Below are positions 24,066-40,325 of a stretch of 64,000 nucleotides of DNA, one piece after another. Below the pieces are notes generated by a model. That model searched no databases. It was not told the DNA's origin and saw only the letters and a list, made by a program, of their open reading frames with translations. The stretch's first letter is position 1. Each line of letters opens with the position of its first letter. This DNA is from Dama dama. Lineage: Eukaryota; Chordata; Mammalia; Artiodactyla; Cervidae. A program made the position numbers and the translations under genes. Location: positions 120,226,501 through 120,290,500 of the forward strand of contig NC_083685.1 in the NCBI RefSeq assembly GCF_033118175.1. The letters are read 5' to 3'.

Positions 24066-26190
24066 TGCTGTGTAACTTTTTGTCAACTATTGTCTCTAAG
24101 GAAGAAAGGTGGAGACTGAATCATGAAATGCTGAGTTTGCTTCCCTGCCAGCGTGAAATCCATCACTTCCTTACCTGAATCAGGTGACCTGCAGGTGAGG
24201 CTGCTCCTCTATTTTGCTCACCTTCTCAGGCTGGTTCTGAGCCAACACAGGTGGAGAACTCCCTGGGGAAGGGCCTCATCTCTAACTTGCCCCAATTTTC
24301 CTGCTTTCCCCAGCCTGCCTCGATTTCCCCCTCTGTGCCCCCATCAGGAAGCTGGGCCCCTGCAGGGCTGGTGCCTGAAGCCCTCCCCCACGGCCCACCA
24401 GTAAACACTGCATCCCTTCACTACCCTTTGCACCCCGCTCTGCAGTACCCTCCCCAAACCACATGGGGCCCTTCATCCCCTGACACTGGTCCAGGAAGCG
24501 CCACGTAAGCTGGCTGGGCTGGGAGGAGGCTGGTGAAATGCCATCTTCCCAGGCTGCCTGGGCACTCTTGCAGGCAAGTAAAGAGAATCCCAATGCTTCA
24601 AATCAAAGCAGCTTTAAGGGCAGAAAATGTGGCCCTGTGTGGCCAACGTTTCTGAGATACGCTGTTTTCAACTTGCCAGGGGTCTGAGAGAAGCGTCAGC
24701 CTGCCCCACGACCACAGTCATGTGCTCCCGCCCTTCCCGCTTTACTTCCTGGGCTCTGGGTTCCAACCACCCAGTGAGACTCCAGCCTGGGTGCTGGGGC
24801 ACCAGACTGGACATTCTGTGAGGCTCTGGGTGCTCCATGCCCTCCTGCCTGCCTGCCCAGGGCTCAGGAAGCCTGGCCCCCAGCCATGTGTGCTTCCAGA
24901 CCCATGGTTGCTTTGTGCCCAAACACTGCAGTGGAAACCGCACTCCACACCCAGCACCGTCACCCAAAAATGTGACTCTAATCCAGGTCTCTCTGCCACT
25001 TTTAGGAAATTCACAGAGGAAGGGGCCAAATTGGACGGGAGAAGCAACTGGATCCAGGACCCGGCTTATCTCACGGAGAGAGGACGAGGAGGGGACGTGC
25101 GCCATAGAGAAGTGAGTAGATCTCAGCTGGACTTGATTCAAACAAAACCAACAACTTAATGACATGCATGTGGTAACCCAGGAAATTTGATGATGGTAAC
25201 ACAGGCCATTTTATGTACAGTGAATTATTATTGCAGTTACGTTAGAATTTTTTAAAGACCGTTTTCGGAGACTTGTTAAGTATTTATCTATAAATGACAG
25301 GATATCTGAAATTTGCTTCCAAATAATCCAGTGGTGGGAAAGGGTCTGTAGGGCTTGGAGAACACAGGCCCAGTGAAAACTCACTGCTGAGGCTCGGGTG
25401 GGCATGTGGGTGGTGTGTTGTTTAAGTAACAGCTTTGTTGAAATACAGTGATTTTCAGGTTACAGAGCTATGCAACCATAACCACGACTTAAAATTCTTT
25501 TTATCTGCTTGAAATGCTCCACAAGTCTCCTTGCTTCATGGCAAGGGTGTCAGAGGCACTGACATCTGAACTGCCTGTGGTGTATCTGTTCTTTCCCGAC
25601 TGGGGCAGCAGGAGCCCCAGGGTAGCTTCCACCTGTCCTGGGACAGCAAAAGGTCAGGTGGTGTTCACATCAGCTCCTGCCCCAGCCTGAGGGTCTGTAG
25701 CCCATAGAACCTAGGTTGGCCAGTCCCATCTGGGTTTGCTAGATGATAGGCCAGCATCTAAAAGGCCAGGGCTCTGACTCAAGGGGCACCTCCAGGGAGA
25801 TCAGGCAGCAGCACTGCCCCCTGCCCCCACCACAGGAATTGTCTCGGGGGGCTTGTAGTGGCAGGTGCCTGCTGGGAACTCTGTCTCAGGGGGCTTATAG
25901 CAGCAGGTGCCTGCTGGGAAGGGGCAGCCCTGGGTGGGGGATCCACAGTGACCTGGATCCAGGACTGCAACACTGACTAGTCCCTCAACCAGCCCCATGC
26001 CCTGCTCTTCCCCCAGCCCTCTGCCCACTGGCCACCCCAGTGTATCCAGTCAGAACTGTGACTTCCCCCCTGCTTTGGGCCCTGCCCGTCCATAAACCCT
26101 AGAGCCCTCTTTGGAAGGTGCAGAGGATCTCATAGGCCCTGGCCACGAGGCAGACTAGTTAGGGGCCTGGATGCAGAACCAGACTCAGCA
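24066..26190. other. No gene recognised; 3' flank of SLC25A10
   Basis: No exon chain or named repeat found. A two-copy 42-bp tandem duplication lies at 25836-25918. Confidence 0.45.
25836..25918. repeat. Two-copy 42-bp tandem duplication
   Basis: Both units end GCAGGTGCCTGCTGGG (at 25861-25876 and 25903-25918) and share a preceding TGTCTC(A/G)GGGGGCTT segment, with a few differences. Confidence 0.85.
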
Positions 26191-26201
26191 CTTCACCGTC
26201 C

Positions 26202-26207
26202 TTTATT
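26202..26207 (-). terminator. Likely SLC25A10 polyadenylation signal (AATAAA)
   Basis: AATAAA on the minus strand, about 1.17 kb after the SLC25A10 stop codon. I saw no other AATAAA on this strand between the two, so the 3' UTR probably runs from 27374 to about 26180. That UTR would contain a complete Bov-tA SINE. Confidence 0.6.
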
Positions 26208-26503
26208 AACATCCCTGCAGGGCAATGTGGGACTGCTGGTCACTTGCTGGGGGCGGGGGGTAGTGGCACAGTGCCCACCTGACTGGGGGAGGCCGACAGA
26301 TGCAGCCCCCAGCCTCATTTGCAGGCTGCTTTGGGCATTTTGGCTGACCAGCTACTGGAGACCTTGCAGGTGACCACTGTGCAGTCAGCCCCCGTGGACA
26401 TGCCACTCCTGCTCAGGGAGCCAGGAGGGGTCACTGCAAACTCCCCGAAGACAGCAGCCACCTTCTGGCGCTGAAAGCTTTTGGTGAAACTAATTGTTAA
26501 AGC

Positions 26504-26701
26504 TGGGCTTCCCTGGTGGCTCAGCTGGTAAAGAATCCGCCTGCAATGTGGGAGACCTGGGTTCGATCCCTGGGTTGGGAAGATCCCCTGGTGAAGGGAA
26601 CGGGTTACCCACTCCAGTATTCTGGCCTGGAGAATTCCATGGACTGGAGAGTCCACGGGGTCGCAAAGAGTCGGACATGACTGAGCAACTTTCACTTTCA
26701 C
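26504..26701 (+). repeat. Bov-tA SINE within the SLC25A10 3' UTR
   Basis: Near-consensus copy (tgggcttccctggtggctca ... gcaactttcactttcac) flanked by a perfect TTGTTAAAGC duplication at 26494-26503 and 26702-26711, suggesting a fairly young insertion. It lies antisense in the predicted SLC25A10 3' UTR. Confidence 0.93.
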
Positions 26702-27374
26702 TTGTTAAAGCCAGTGGGGGGTGGGCTGGACCAGGAAGGGTGGGTAGGATGCCTAAGGGTCACACGCAGGCCCTTCCTCCTGGGTACTCATTCTGCCCTG
26801 ACCTGGCAGCTGTGGGGCGCAGCTACCTTAGAGAACATCACAAAAGCTATGGTCCCTCTCCTGGGATGAAAGTGCAGGTGCACATGTCATTCGATGAGTG
26901 GTGCTGGGGGTTCACACCCCTACTCCGCTGCCCGGCTCCTCAGTGGGAGCTGCTGGGGGTGCTGGGCTTCGTGAAAGGAAGAGACTTCAGGGGCTGGAGA
27001 CCCCAGAATCAAAAAGCTTGGACAGCCCACCCCTCCCAGCTCCAAGATTAACTGCCTACCTGGGGAGAGAATACCCAACCTGGGGCCTAGACCCTCCAAG
27101 GGAGTCACTATTGTGCACAGGGCGCCGCTGGACACCAGGCAGGGAGAGTCAGCGGCGGCAGCAGGAAGTGGAGGTGAAGCCAGCAGCTCGGGAGGGGACA
27201 ATGGTCACTGGGCTGGCCAGGCAGGCCAGGGTGGGGGTCCTGGGCCAGAGGGGACAGCCGGAGCACGGTGGGCAGGTGCTGGGCTCAGGGCAGTGCTCAG
27301 CTGCCAACCCTCCGGGACTCTGGAATAAACTGGTGCAGGGGGCTGGGTGTGACCCAGCTGCTCCCACCGCCACA

Positions 27375-30300
27375 TCAGGATGGCACTTTGATGCCAAAGT
27401 GCTTGCGAAGCTGTTCCAGAAACACAAACGTGAGCACAGTGTGGGGCATGAGGCGGATACCAGCAGGCACGAGGCCCTGTGGGAGAAAGGAGGGGAGCAT
27501 GAAGACAGCCCTAGAGGGACACCCCCCCCACCCTACACCCCCTTGCCCTGCCTCCCAACCCCGAACCTTGTAAAAGGCCAGCGGCCCCAGCTTCGCTGTC
27601 TCCATGGCGCAGTGCAGAACACCCTGCAAACAAACGCCAAATAATGAAATAAAATAGCTGCTTCTCGAAAGGCAGGAACCCCCAACAACCTCACACCCCC
27701 TCCCCCGCCACCAGTGCCAGTAGCTGGTCACACTGATGTGGGTGTGCAGAGCAGCAGGTCTGAAAGCTCAAAGGTAAACACGGGGGGCAGGGCTGGTGGG
27801 CACAAAGGTCAAGGGCTGCCCTGGCCTGTTAGCCAGGCAGAACTAGAATTTAAAAGCACACCAGGGCCAGGCTGACCCGCCAGGCACCCGCGGTTCTTGG
27901 GCAGCTGCCACAGACACAGAAGATATCCTGCGTAATGGAGGGAGTCCCGGACAGGTGCTTGGCCCCAGGCGCTAGACCTGCCACCCTGCTGTGACCAGGC
28001 TGCCTCTGTCACCATGTCAAAGAACTTGACTTAAAAATACACTTGGGGCCCAGGCGGCTGCAGGCCTGATGGCAACCGCGAGGGACACAGCCTCATCTGT
28101 ACCCCGGCCCAGGGACACAGACTCACCTGGGAGCAGCAGGGCGGGGACCCCACTCACCCGATACTCGCCCTTGGCATTCATCAGCCGGGTCTTCAGCACA
28201 TCCAGGGGCTGGCATAGGAATGTGGCACATCCACCCTGGAGGGCAAGCTGTCATCAATGGGTCTGCCAGGAGGGCACCCCTTACCTCCCCTCTGCAGGCC
28301 CGTCTGGACCCCCAGGAGGTGTCCCCAGGGCCATGGGGACAACACGAACACTCCCAACCTGGGCTCTGGGGATTCGTGGGCTCCTCCCACTACTGCAGAG
28401 CCTGAGAAGGGTAGCCACCATCCTCACCAAAGCCTCCCACCATTCTGAGCCCTTGCTCCGCCCAGGCGCCCCCAGCTCCCAAGGCTGGTCAGGGACCCCA
28501 CACTACTCACCGCAATGAAGCTGGCGATAAAGTGAGTGAAGATGCTGTCGGACAAGTAGCCCGTGCTGAGGACCAGCTGCTTGGCTTGGTCATAGCAGGA
28601 CAGCTGTTAGGAAATGGAGATGGTCAGGACACGAGGGATAGCTCAGGGGAAAGCAGATGGGGCCCGCAACGACACCAGCTGGACTGACCAAGTACCTGCT
28701 CTGTGGGTCATCTACGGGCGCTGCACCGGGGCGGACAGACGAGGCCCAGACCTGCCTGAGCCCAGGTCTGCAGCCACACCTGTGTTAGTGCCCACTGCCT
28801 TCCAGGCCCCCAACCCCCAGGTGCTGCCTGAGAGTGCCACCCCAAGCCAAAGTCCCACCTGGCCCACGGTGACCAACATCCCTCGACTGGACGCCATGGT
28901 TGCGCCTGAGAACAGCTTCTTCAGACCCTCTGTCAGGGGAAGAGGAGAGGTTGGGTACCCAGCCCGAAGCACCCCCCATCCCAGCCTCCCCCCAAGGCCC
29001 ACTACCGGGTCCTGCCTGGAGGCTGCCCCAGGCCCCCACCTCCTGTCTTACCTTCTCGGGCCACACGGTACAGGCCGTCCAGGGCGTGGGCATAGCTGCC
29101 GGGGGACAGACAGTGATGCTCTCCCTGACCACAGGCTCCCACGGGAAGGTCCTCCCCACAAATAGCCATGCCTCCATCACAGGCCAGGAGGAACCCAAAG
29201 CATCACAGGGCCAGAGGACATCAGCCTTTTCTGAGAGCTCAGAGAGGTCTCACTGCTCAGGGGACCTCAGGGCCTAAAGATCCCCCGCGTTCCAAAGGAA
29301 AACCCCCTCGCTGGGGGATGCCAGCTCCGAGGCTGGTCATGCCTGCAGGCTGTTACCACGGGCAGGAGGAAGGGATGCCCTGCAGGGTCCCCTTCCCAAC
29401 CTATTCAGTCTGCCCTCCCCATGGCCTATGTTCCAGCCAGAGTGGACAATGGGACCTCCTGAGGCCACACTCCTCCCTGAACTGGCTGATGCTGGCGCCC
29501 AGGGTTTAACTACAGCGTCTGTCCATAAACAGGGTCTCAGAACCCACGGTGTCTCAGATCTCACACAATATGATGTTTTTATCACAGAAATAACCACCCA
29601 GCTCCCAAACCCTTTTGAAGACCACTTAAGCTTCTAACTTACCCTCCATGAAGCATGTACAGGTGCAAGAAGGAGCAGAGTGACCAGCTCCTGCCCACCG
29701 CCCAGTCCGGCCCCCAATCCTGGATCCTCCCACAGGGGTAGGACCCAGAGATGCTGGAAGCCCCCTTGGGATTCCAGAACAGACACTCACAATGTATGTT
29801 TCCAACATCCGTCAGCCACCCCATTGCTCCACGTGACCCCACAGATGTGGTGGCCTGTGGGAGTCCCTACTGGGTCCTGCTCAGGGGTCTTCTCAGCCCT
29901 GGCCCCCAAACCCCTGGGCACACCATGCGACTCACTTTCGGCGCTGATTCTGGGGCAGCTTCATGTCATTCTGCATCCTGAAAGCAAGCAGAGAGTTCAG
30001 GGGAGCAGGGCCAGACACTCCACAGACCCCAGCGGGAGTGAGCAGCTGGCCCCACCACAGGCTCAGCACCACCCTCCAGCGCCCTGGACCCCAAGATATG
30101 AGCGACATGTTCCAGGCTGAACACGAGACCCTAGTGAGCCAACCTGGCTCTGCTGGGGGAGAGCAAGACCCTGGCCTCAGGGCCGCACTGACCTGACGTT
30201 GACCATGTCCGCAGGGGTCCCCACAAAGCCGCCGATGCAACCTGGCACAACAGCCAACACGTGACCGCTGGCAATGCCTCCTGCCTCACCTGCACCACCC

Positions 30301-33136
30301 CCTCCCTCCCGGCTGCTCACCGCTGATGGAGCCCAGCAAGACCTTCTTGTAGAAGGGCAAGGGGCCCTCACTGCCCTTGGTCACCTGGTCCCGCACGGTC
30401 TCGTAGATGGCAAACCGAGTCAGGGAGTAGGTCATCTGGGGAGAAGGGGCCCAGCTCAGAAGGTGCAGGAGGAAGGATGGCGCTGGGCACCCCCTATATC
30501 CTTGGCCCTCCAGTGCACGAACATCACCATGTGGGCCACAGGGACACCCAGGAACCTTCCAGAGGCCACACAGCCAGCAAGCAGCTGAGCTAATTAAAAA
30601 ACCTGGGGCTGGCTGAGTCCAGGCCCCACCCCTCCTCATCCCCTACCACGTCCCTGCAAGCCTCAGTTTCCCCATCTGTAGGTGGAGGTCTCAGGCCAGC
30701 TGTGCCAGCTGGGCTGACTCTGTGCAAGGCAGAAGCCATGCCCTGCGCCCTCCCCGGGGGCTGCTGGTCTCCTAGGCCTTGTAGTTCTGTCCTTGTAAGC
30801 AGTCTTGAGAATGCGAGACTAACTTCCAGGCCCAAAGGGCACCTACAGTGGGCAGGAGGGAGGCCAGCAACCCCTCCGCCTCTGTGGGCTGAGAGTGGGC
30901 TCTGGGATCAAGACCTAAGGGATGGAAGGGATCGCTGGCCATGAGCCCCCACCCACCCACTACCCTGGGAGATGGGGCCCCCCCAGAGGTACCTGTCTGC
31001 AGAGGGAGGCGCTCAGTCCGTTGTAGAGCGCCAGGACGCCGTCAGAGCGCACCACCTGCAGCGCCATGCCCGTCATGCGCAGCTTCACCTCCTGCTGCGT
31101 CTGCAGGTGCACCTGTGGGGGAGGGGTCCTACCCGCTCAGAGCCGCACCCCACCTGGACCCCGCCCCCGGTCAGCTCTGCTCTGAAGCCCTTTGCTACAA
31201 GTGCTACCAGCACCCGTACTGAGACAGGAAACTGAGGTCTCCTAAGGCACCAGCTGGGGCATCTGGCACCAAGCTCTGTTCCACGCCATCACCTCACAGA
31301 AGACAACACCAGCCAATATGGGAGTGCAATTCCAGCTGCCCTGGGGCGGAGTCATCAGCCCCGTCCTTTAGATGAGGACACTGGGAGACTCCAGAGCCCC
31401 ACTTGGTAGCCTCCCGAGAGGGACAGAATTAGGGGACTGAGAGATGTCCTCAGGAAACAGGGGAGACTCAGGAAAGGTGGGTGGGGCTCCGTGGGGCACC
31501 CAGGGGGAGGGGCACTTCGGAGTGCATTCTTGCAACACACTCTCAGGTCCTACACGTCCAGACTGGACACAATGGGGCAAGTTACGGACTCTGCTGAATT
31601 AGTCTCTCTCGGCGGTGAGCCGGGAACCTAGGGCCTGGGGCCTGGGGGCAGGGTGGCCAAGCAGCAGCACCCTGTGCAAGCAAGAAGCCTCTGTGAGGGT
31701 GCAGCCGTGGGGCAAAGGCAGAGGTCAGGAGCTTTAAGATACTTTTTTTCCCGAAGACATTGCTGAGAGATTAAAAACTCTGGCCAGGGCCTCCTCTGCT
31801 GGAGGCCTCTATGGCTGCCCACACTGCCAGCTGCAGCCCAGCCCAAGGCCATGTGCTCCCTGAGCTAGAGGGCGGCCACATTCCTGTGGCCAGCCACCTC
31901 CCAGGCTCCCACCCCCACGCTAAGTGTGCTGCAGCAAAATAACACCTGGGGCTAGGGCAAGGGGCAGTGACACCCAAAGGAGCTTTGGACAAGGGAAAAG
32001 GCTGGCCTGGGGCCAGGGAAGGCTCCAAGAGTCCTTGAAAGCTGTTTCTACCTCTGGGCAGACAGTCAGTCTGACCCTCCAGGGCCTGTGATGGGGGAGG
32101 GGGGAGGAGGGCACAGGGACCTGCGTGGGCACCCAGAAAGTAAAACAAAGCAGGCATGAGAAAGGTTTCCTCTTCCTACAGACCAAAAGCACCTTAATAC
32201 CTGGCCCTGCTCGGCCCGGCCACGTCACAGGTCCTGGCGGCTACCAGGAGCCACACAGGACTCTCCCAGATCTCTGAAATGCTGGAGGGGCTGCCAGTTT
32301 CAGCCCCACCCACAACGTCTACTAATCTTGCCTTTTCTGGTGGCTAGGCTGAAGCTTGAGGGATAGTTGGATCAGCCCACGACACAGGTGCCAATCCTTC
32401 CAAGGGGGGCAGCGTGGGTTTCAGGCTGCTCTGGGTGGGTATAAGGAAGGGGATGGCCAGGTGACCACTCTTGCCAACAGACTCCGCAAGACCACTGCCC
32501 AGGTACCGGGGCCCAGGGCCCAGTTGCCAAAATATGCTTTGAGTTTCTAGCCTTTCTTTGTTGTTTGTGGTGAGAAATGAGCAAAAAACTGGTCTGCCTC
32601 AAAGACAAGGGAAACTCTGTCTTATTCTGCCCCATAGGCATTTTATTAAAAAAAAATGTAGAAAGAGTGTGATTGCTTCTCGATGGAAGAAACAACTACC
32701 CTCATTGGGCAGGACCTGCACGCAGGCTGGGATCATGTCTTCCAGATGCTCACCCATCTCCCAGGAGGAAGTAGCCCAAAGCAGGGGTGCCGGCCACATC
32801 CCTCCTTCGTCTACCGGTGTGTTTGGTAGGCACCCACTAGGCAGAGGGAGCGCGTGGTCCTGCCGGGGTGCCGACGGTTGCGCTCACAGAGAACCACCCT
32901 CAGGAGAGCTGGGAGGGAGACCAGCCCAAGGTCACACAGGTAGCAGAGAGGGGGGCCAAGGGGCACCTCTGCCTCCCGTTCCACGCAGAGCCTCCGGGCG
33001 GGGGCGACAGCCCGGCCCGAGGCCCTCCCCACGCCATCCTCACCTTGAGCAGGTCCAGCGGGTGCGTGCAGCAGGCGGCCCCGCATGACGCCAGCCCACC
33101 GAAGTACCAGCGCGACACGCGCGCCTCGTCCGCCAT
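27375..33136 (-). CDS. SLC25A10: Mitochondrial dicarboxylate carrier (SLC25A10), 11 exons, 287 aa
   Basis: Coding exons in transcript order: 33136-33044, 31112-30993, 30435-30321, 30241-30193, 29977-29936, 29095-29052, 28929-28859, 28603-28511, 28235-28158, 27623-27567, 27476-27375. All junctions are GT-AG and phases join cleanly to 864 nt, the length I recall for the human protein. The product exchanges malate or succinate for phosphate, sulfate or thiosulfate across the inner mitochondrial membrane. The three mitochondrial-carrier repeats are visible through their PX[DE]XX[KR]-type motifs: PLDLLK at residues 26-31, PADMVN at 119-124 (Asn in place of the basic residue, as in the human protein) and PLDVLK at 219-224. 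The start ATG begins the conserved MADEARVSRWYFGG segment inside a CpG-rich region. It lies about 3.6 kb downstream of MRPL12 on the same strand, as in human. The family and gene assignment are very secure; UTR limits are less so. Confidence 0.97.
30540..30680 (-). repeat. MIR SINE fragment in SLC25A10 intron 2
   Basis: Diverged sequence with the MIR core layout in reverse orientation: a run resembling the 'cacacagctagtaag' segment, then 'cctcagtttccccatctgta' near the end. MIRs are old mammalian SINEs. Confidence 0.55.
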
Positions 33137-33237
33137 GGCCCGGGCACCGCCGCCGCCGCCGCTGCCAAGGAGCGCAGGTACCGGCCCCGACCCGGCCTGT
33201 GAAACCCAGACGCAGGCCCGGCCCCGCTCCAGCACCT

Positions 33238-33262
33238 CCCCGGCCCGGCCCGGCCCGGCCCG
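33238..33262. repeat. (CCCGG)n-like pentanucleotide run
   Basis: About five tandem copies of a CCCGG/GGCCC unit in the probable 5' UTR of SLC25A10, so the transcript would carry a very GC-rich stretch shortly before the start codon. Confidence 0.85.
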
Positions 33263-33366
33263 ACCCAGCCCGGTCCTCGCAGCCGCCCGCCGCGCGTTCA
33301 AAGGTTCGCCGGCCGCCCTAGCAGCAGACAACCAATGCACCCGCGCGGCCCGGGGGCGGGAGCTAA

Positions 33367-33393
33367 GGGGCGGGGTCTGCGAGACCCCGCCCC
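33367..33393. promoter_or_regulatory. Perfect inverted repeat made of two GC boxes
   Basis: A 12-bp arm reading GGGGCGGGGTCT at 33367-33378 is followed by a 3-bp spacer and its exact reverse complement at 33382-33393. Each arm contains an Sp1/KLF-type GC box. It lies about 230 bp upstream of the SLC25A10 start codon. Confidence 0.8.
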
Positions 33394-33479
33394 CAAGTCC
33401 GAGGGTGGGTCCCGAGCCTTAAAGCGGCCGCGGCTCTGTACGCTAGCGTGGTGGGCTCCACCGAGCCGCCCCAGTGGAG

Positions 33480-36400
33480 GCGGCTCAGTGGGGTCCCCTT
33501 AGTGGGACCCCCAACTGGCTGGACCGCAGGAAGCCTGCTAGGTGGACCTTCTTCGCTCCTCTCAGGGACCTGCGGCCTCCCCTATCCTGCGCCGGCCAGC
33601 CCACGGGGCGGCCCCGGCGCCTAAGTCACGTCTGCAAAGGTCACGGCCCGAGTAGTCTGGGCGCTCGGCCAGCCCCCACCCCTCCTAGAGGCCTGCCTCC
33701 CATAAGCGCCCTGCCGCTGCCGCGGTCCCGGTTTCCCACCCCCGCGGCGCAGGCCCAGGATACGTACTGCTCCTAGGGGCAGCGGAAAACCTCCACGGGG
33801 CCAACCTGCGGATTGCAGGCAATTCGGAGACTAGCCGCCCCGCCCACCCATCTCTCCCGAACGCCCAGCCTTAGGCCAGCTCTGACCAGACAGCCCCCAG
33901 ACAGCTACCCTGAGGCGGCACAGGATGGGATTCTGGGCGTGAGGGCTCAGGCTCCTGGGAGGCGGTAGTCAACAAACTCCCGGCCTAGCCGGAGCAGAAG
34001 ACGCCCATCTCCCATCAACTGGAAGCGCCGGTGTGCTCCTAGCCAGAAGGCGCGCCAGCGGGGCAGAGGAATCTGGGTCCCCAGGGCCGCTTTTGGACGG
34101 GGCCCCATGGATCTCAGGGGAGGCAGAGTCAGAGACCTCTGCACTAGTAAAGGCCCCATGTCCTGCTGTCCCAGCTTAGCCACTGCTGCCCCCACCCCAA
34201 GGGAGAAGGGTGAGGGGCACCAGGGAAGCAAATCTTGGGTCCCTGGACCCACCAGGCACCAGGAATAACAAGTCCAGCCCAGCCTAAGCAAACAGGGATT
34301 CTCTGTCAGAGGCAAGATGCCAGAGCAAACCCTGCCATTTGCCTAAAGAGGCCCCCTGGAAACTAAGGAAACTGCCTTCTAGAACCATAGGACGCCTCTG
34401 CCCTCTGTCATCAATCGGGAGGGTGAACAGCTGGCTGCAGAGATTTCCAGCCCAGAATTGCCAAGGAGCCTGGGATGGGGCCAGGGGTAGAGATGTGCTG
34501 AAAAGGCAGTTGGAAGTATGGGAGAAATCCTGGGAAAAACAGGAATGCCCCAAGAGTGGGGCACTCTTTTTAGAAAACAGTGGATTTTGCAAACTGTAGG
34601 TCAAGGAACTAAAAAAAATCCCAAATTTTCAAAAGGATCCCAAACACTTGTGCATAAATCTGAAGGGATGGGGACTTTGGACAATGGCTTGGCCTGGCTA
34701 CCAGGCCAGGCCTGTTTTGGGATCTGGTGTCTGTGCTGCAGCATTTACACACTTTCTCTTGGTTTCCGGGTAGGGAGGATGCAGCCATGTGGGTGGCCTG
34801 GCATATGTCAGGGTCCCTGGAATTGGCAGGGAGGAGGAGGAGGGGGGTGTCTATGGGGTGAGAAGCACATGGCCAGCTCTGGTTCTCCCACTGCCGTGTC
34901 CTCTGTGATCATCTCATGAGCCTGCACGAAGGCAAACTCCTACCAGGCTCTGAAGGGATCTTGTAAGTTCTTCCGTGGGTGCCAGCAGGGCAACTCAGGA
35001 TGCCCAGCAGCCCCACCTCCCAACACCAGGCCTAAGGGCTGAGTGGGCTCCAGGGACCCAGGGTGATCCCCAGTGGCACACCCAACCTAACTCCAGGTGT
35101 ACGACACCTTAGGGCCACCACAGGCTGGAGCAGGTTGGGGGAGCTGGAAGGGTCAGAGGTCCGGGCCAGGGAGCGACATGGGACGGGAGGCCGAGGGTCT
35201 TCAGCGCTTTCAGACAGGACTTTGGGGTCGGGTGGGAGCACCATGGCAGCATCCTGTCTGTTGTAAGCAATGTGGGAGGAATTGGGCTTGATGGTCCCGC
35301 GGGTACAGATGCCTTTAGCAATACTACCATGGACAGAGTGGCCCATCCTTGGCGGGTGGGGTGAAGGGAACCCATGTCATCACCCTAGCTGCCCTGGAAA
35401 AAGATGAAGGAGCTCAGAGGATAAGTGGCCTTTAAAGGTCACCCATAGGGCGGGAGGTGGGGTGTGACCACACAGGCCTGTGCTGAGGGCTATCCCTGAG
35501 CCTGGACCACTCCCTGCCCCTAGGAAAAGGCAGCAGATCAGCAGCCCACACTTAGCCCCAGGTAGCCAGCTATCCCCTCTGCTAAGTAAAGGCACACTCA
35601 GAGATCTGATGCCGGCCAATCGTTAACTTCATGGGCCCCAGGCTTGGCTAGTGAGGCTCTCCAGTCAGGGGGCCACTTCCTGCAATGATGGCCAGCTGGA
35701 AGCACGTTCTTGTGGAGGACCCCTAGGTGGTGTGGGGGTTGCTAGGCACATCTATCTGGGAGCCTGGCAGCTCCTGGGCCTATCCTGAACCATCTCACCC
35801 AGAGGGTAGCACTCCCAGACCGAGTGTCCCCTTCTGGTCCCACGAACCAAGAGAGGGGGCTCCAGGTGGGACCTGAAGACCCAGGCCAGAGGGGGTGGGT
35901 CCCCACGAGTCACAGGAACTATGGGCGTCTTCAGAGTGGATACTCAAAAAGCCCTAACCCTAGCTGCCTGCCCTCAGCCCCAGGGGCCTCCTGGCATGGG
36001 CCAGTGATGGCACTTCCCCAGAAGGAAGCCAAGGGTCCTTGGAAAAAGAGGGCACTAGGCAAGAGCCCGCAAGCTTGGGTGGTCACTGCCACCTGTAAAC
36101 GTCACTCTGACACCAGGTCACCTCTTCTTACCAACCCCCTGGCTCTATAACAAAGCTCTCTGAGCCCCTCTAAGGGAGCAGTTGACACCCCCAACTGCTG
36201 TAGGCTTGCAAAGCACACCCTCCTGCCTTCTGTGCCCCACCTATGGTACACACCTCACTCTCACCTGCCCAGGTCTGTATTTGCTGTTAAAGACCACCGA
36301 TACTTAAAGACAAGGAGTTCCAAAGGCGCCCCCACCAGCTCCCAGGTGAAGATTTAGTGCCAGCCACGCAGGAGCTGCCACCCCCACTAGCAGGACAAGT

Positions 36401-36740
36401 CTGCGTTGGGATCTCAGAGGACAGCTTGCTGCACGTGGTGCCCAACCGACACACACGACTCCACACACAGGGCCTGGACAATGCATTTTTCCCAGCAGCC
36501 ACGGGGGGTGTGTACACTCCTGGTAGGTTCTAGAGTCCTTCTCCCTGGGGCTGCACAGTCAGCGGCTGCCCCTCCCTCCCCATCTCAGCAGGTCCGTCTG
36601 TCCCAGAACGGAGTTGGCCTCGTGGTACGGATACCCAGTTCTGCTCCAAGGCTGCTCCATCCACTGAGCCTGGGTGCTGGGCACAAAGCAGGCAGAGACC
36701 CAATCAGGGCCCGGGAACCCTGTCCACAGTCTCCTGGGTG
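33480..36740. other. SLC25A10-MRPL12 intergenic region
   Basis: CpG-rich to about 33900, then ordinary sequence with no exon chain. The left-hand 3' UTR end of MRPL12 must lie in its last 400 bp, but I could not identify the polyA signal. Confidence 0.5.
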
Positions 36741-36741
36741 G

Positions 36742-40281
<3,540 letters not shown>

Positions 40282-40325
40282 CGCTCCACAGGAGAAAAGG
40301 TCACACGCGGATCCTAGTAGGCGTG

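Larger units (their letters stand above)
33137..33480 (-). promoter_or_regulatory. SLC25A10 CpG-rich promoter and 5' UTR
   Basis: Very GC- and CpG-rich sequence directly upstream of the SLC25A10 start codon, with no TATA box seen. It holds a short CCCGG-type tandem run (33238-33262) and an inverted pair of GC boxes (33367-33393) of the kind bound by Sp1/KLF factors. The promoter role is inferred from position and composition. Confidence 0.65.

Noticed and set aside
26504..26701. tRNA-like A and B box sequence
   Set aside because: It is the tRNA-derived head of Bov-tA; there is no mature tRNA fold. The same applies to the other Bov-tA and CHR copies.
26898..27644. A 248-codon open frame on the plus strand
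   Set aside because: It runs antisense across the last SLC25A10 exons and the 3' UTR; the length is due to GC-rich sequence and it has no recognisable domain.
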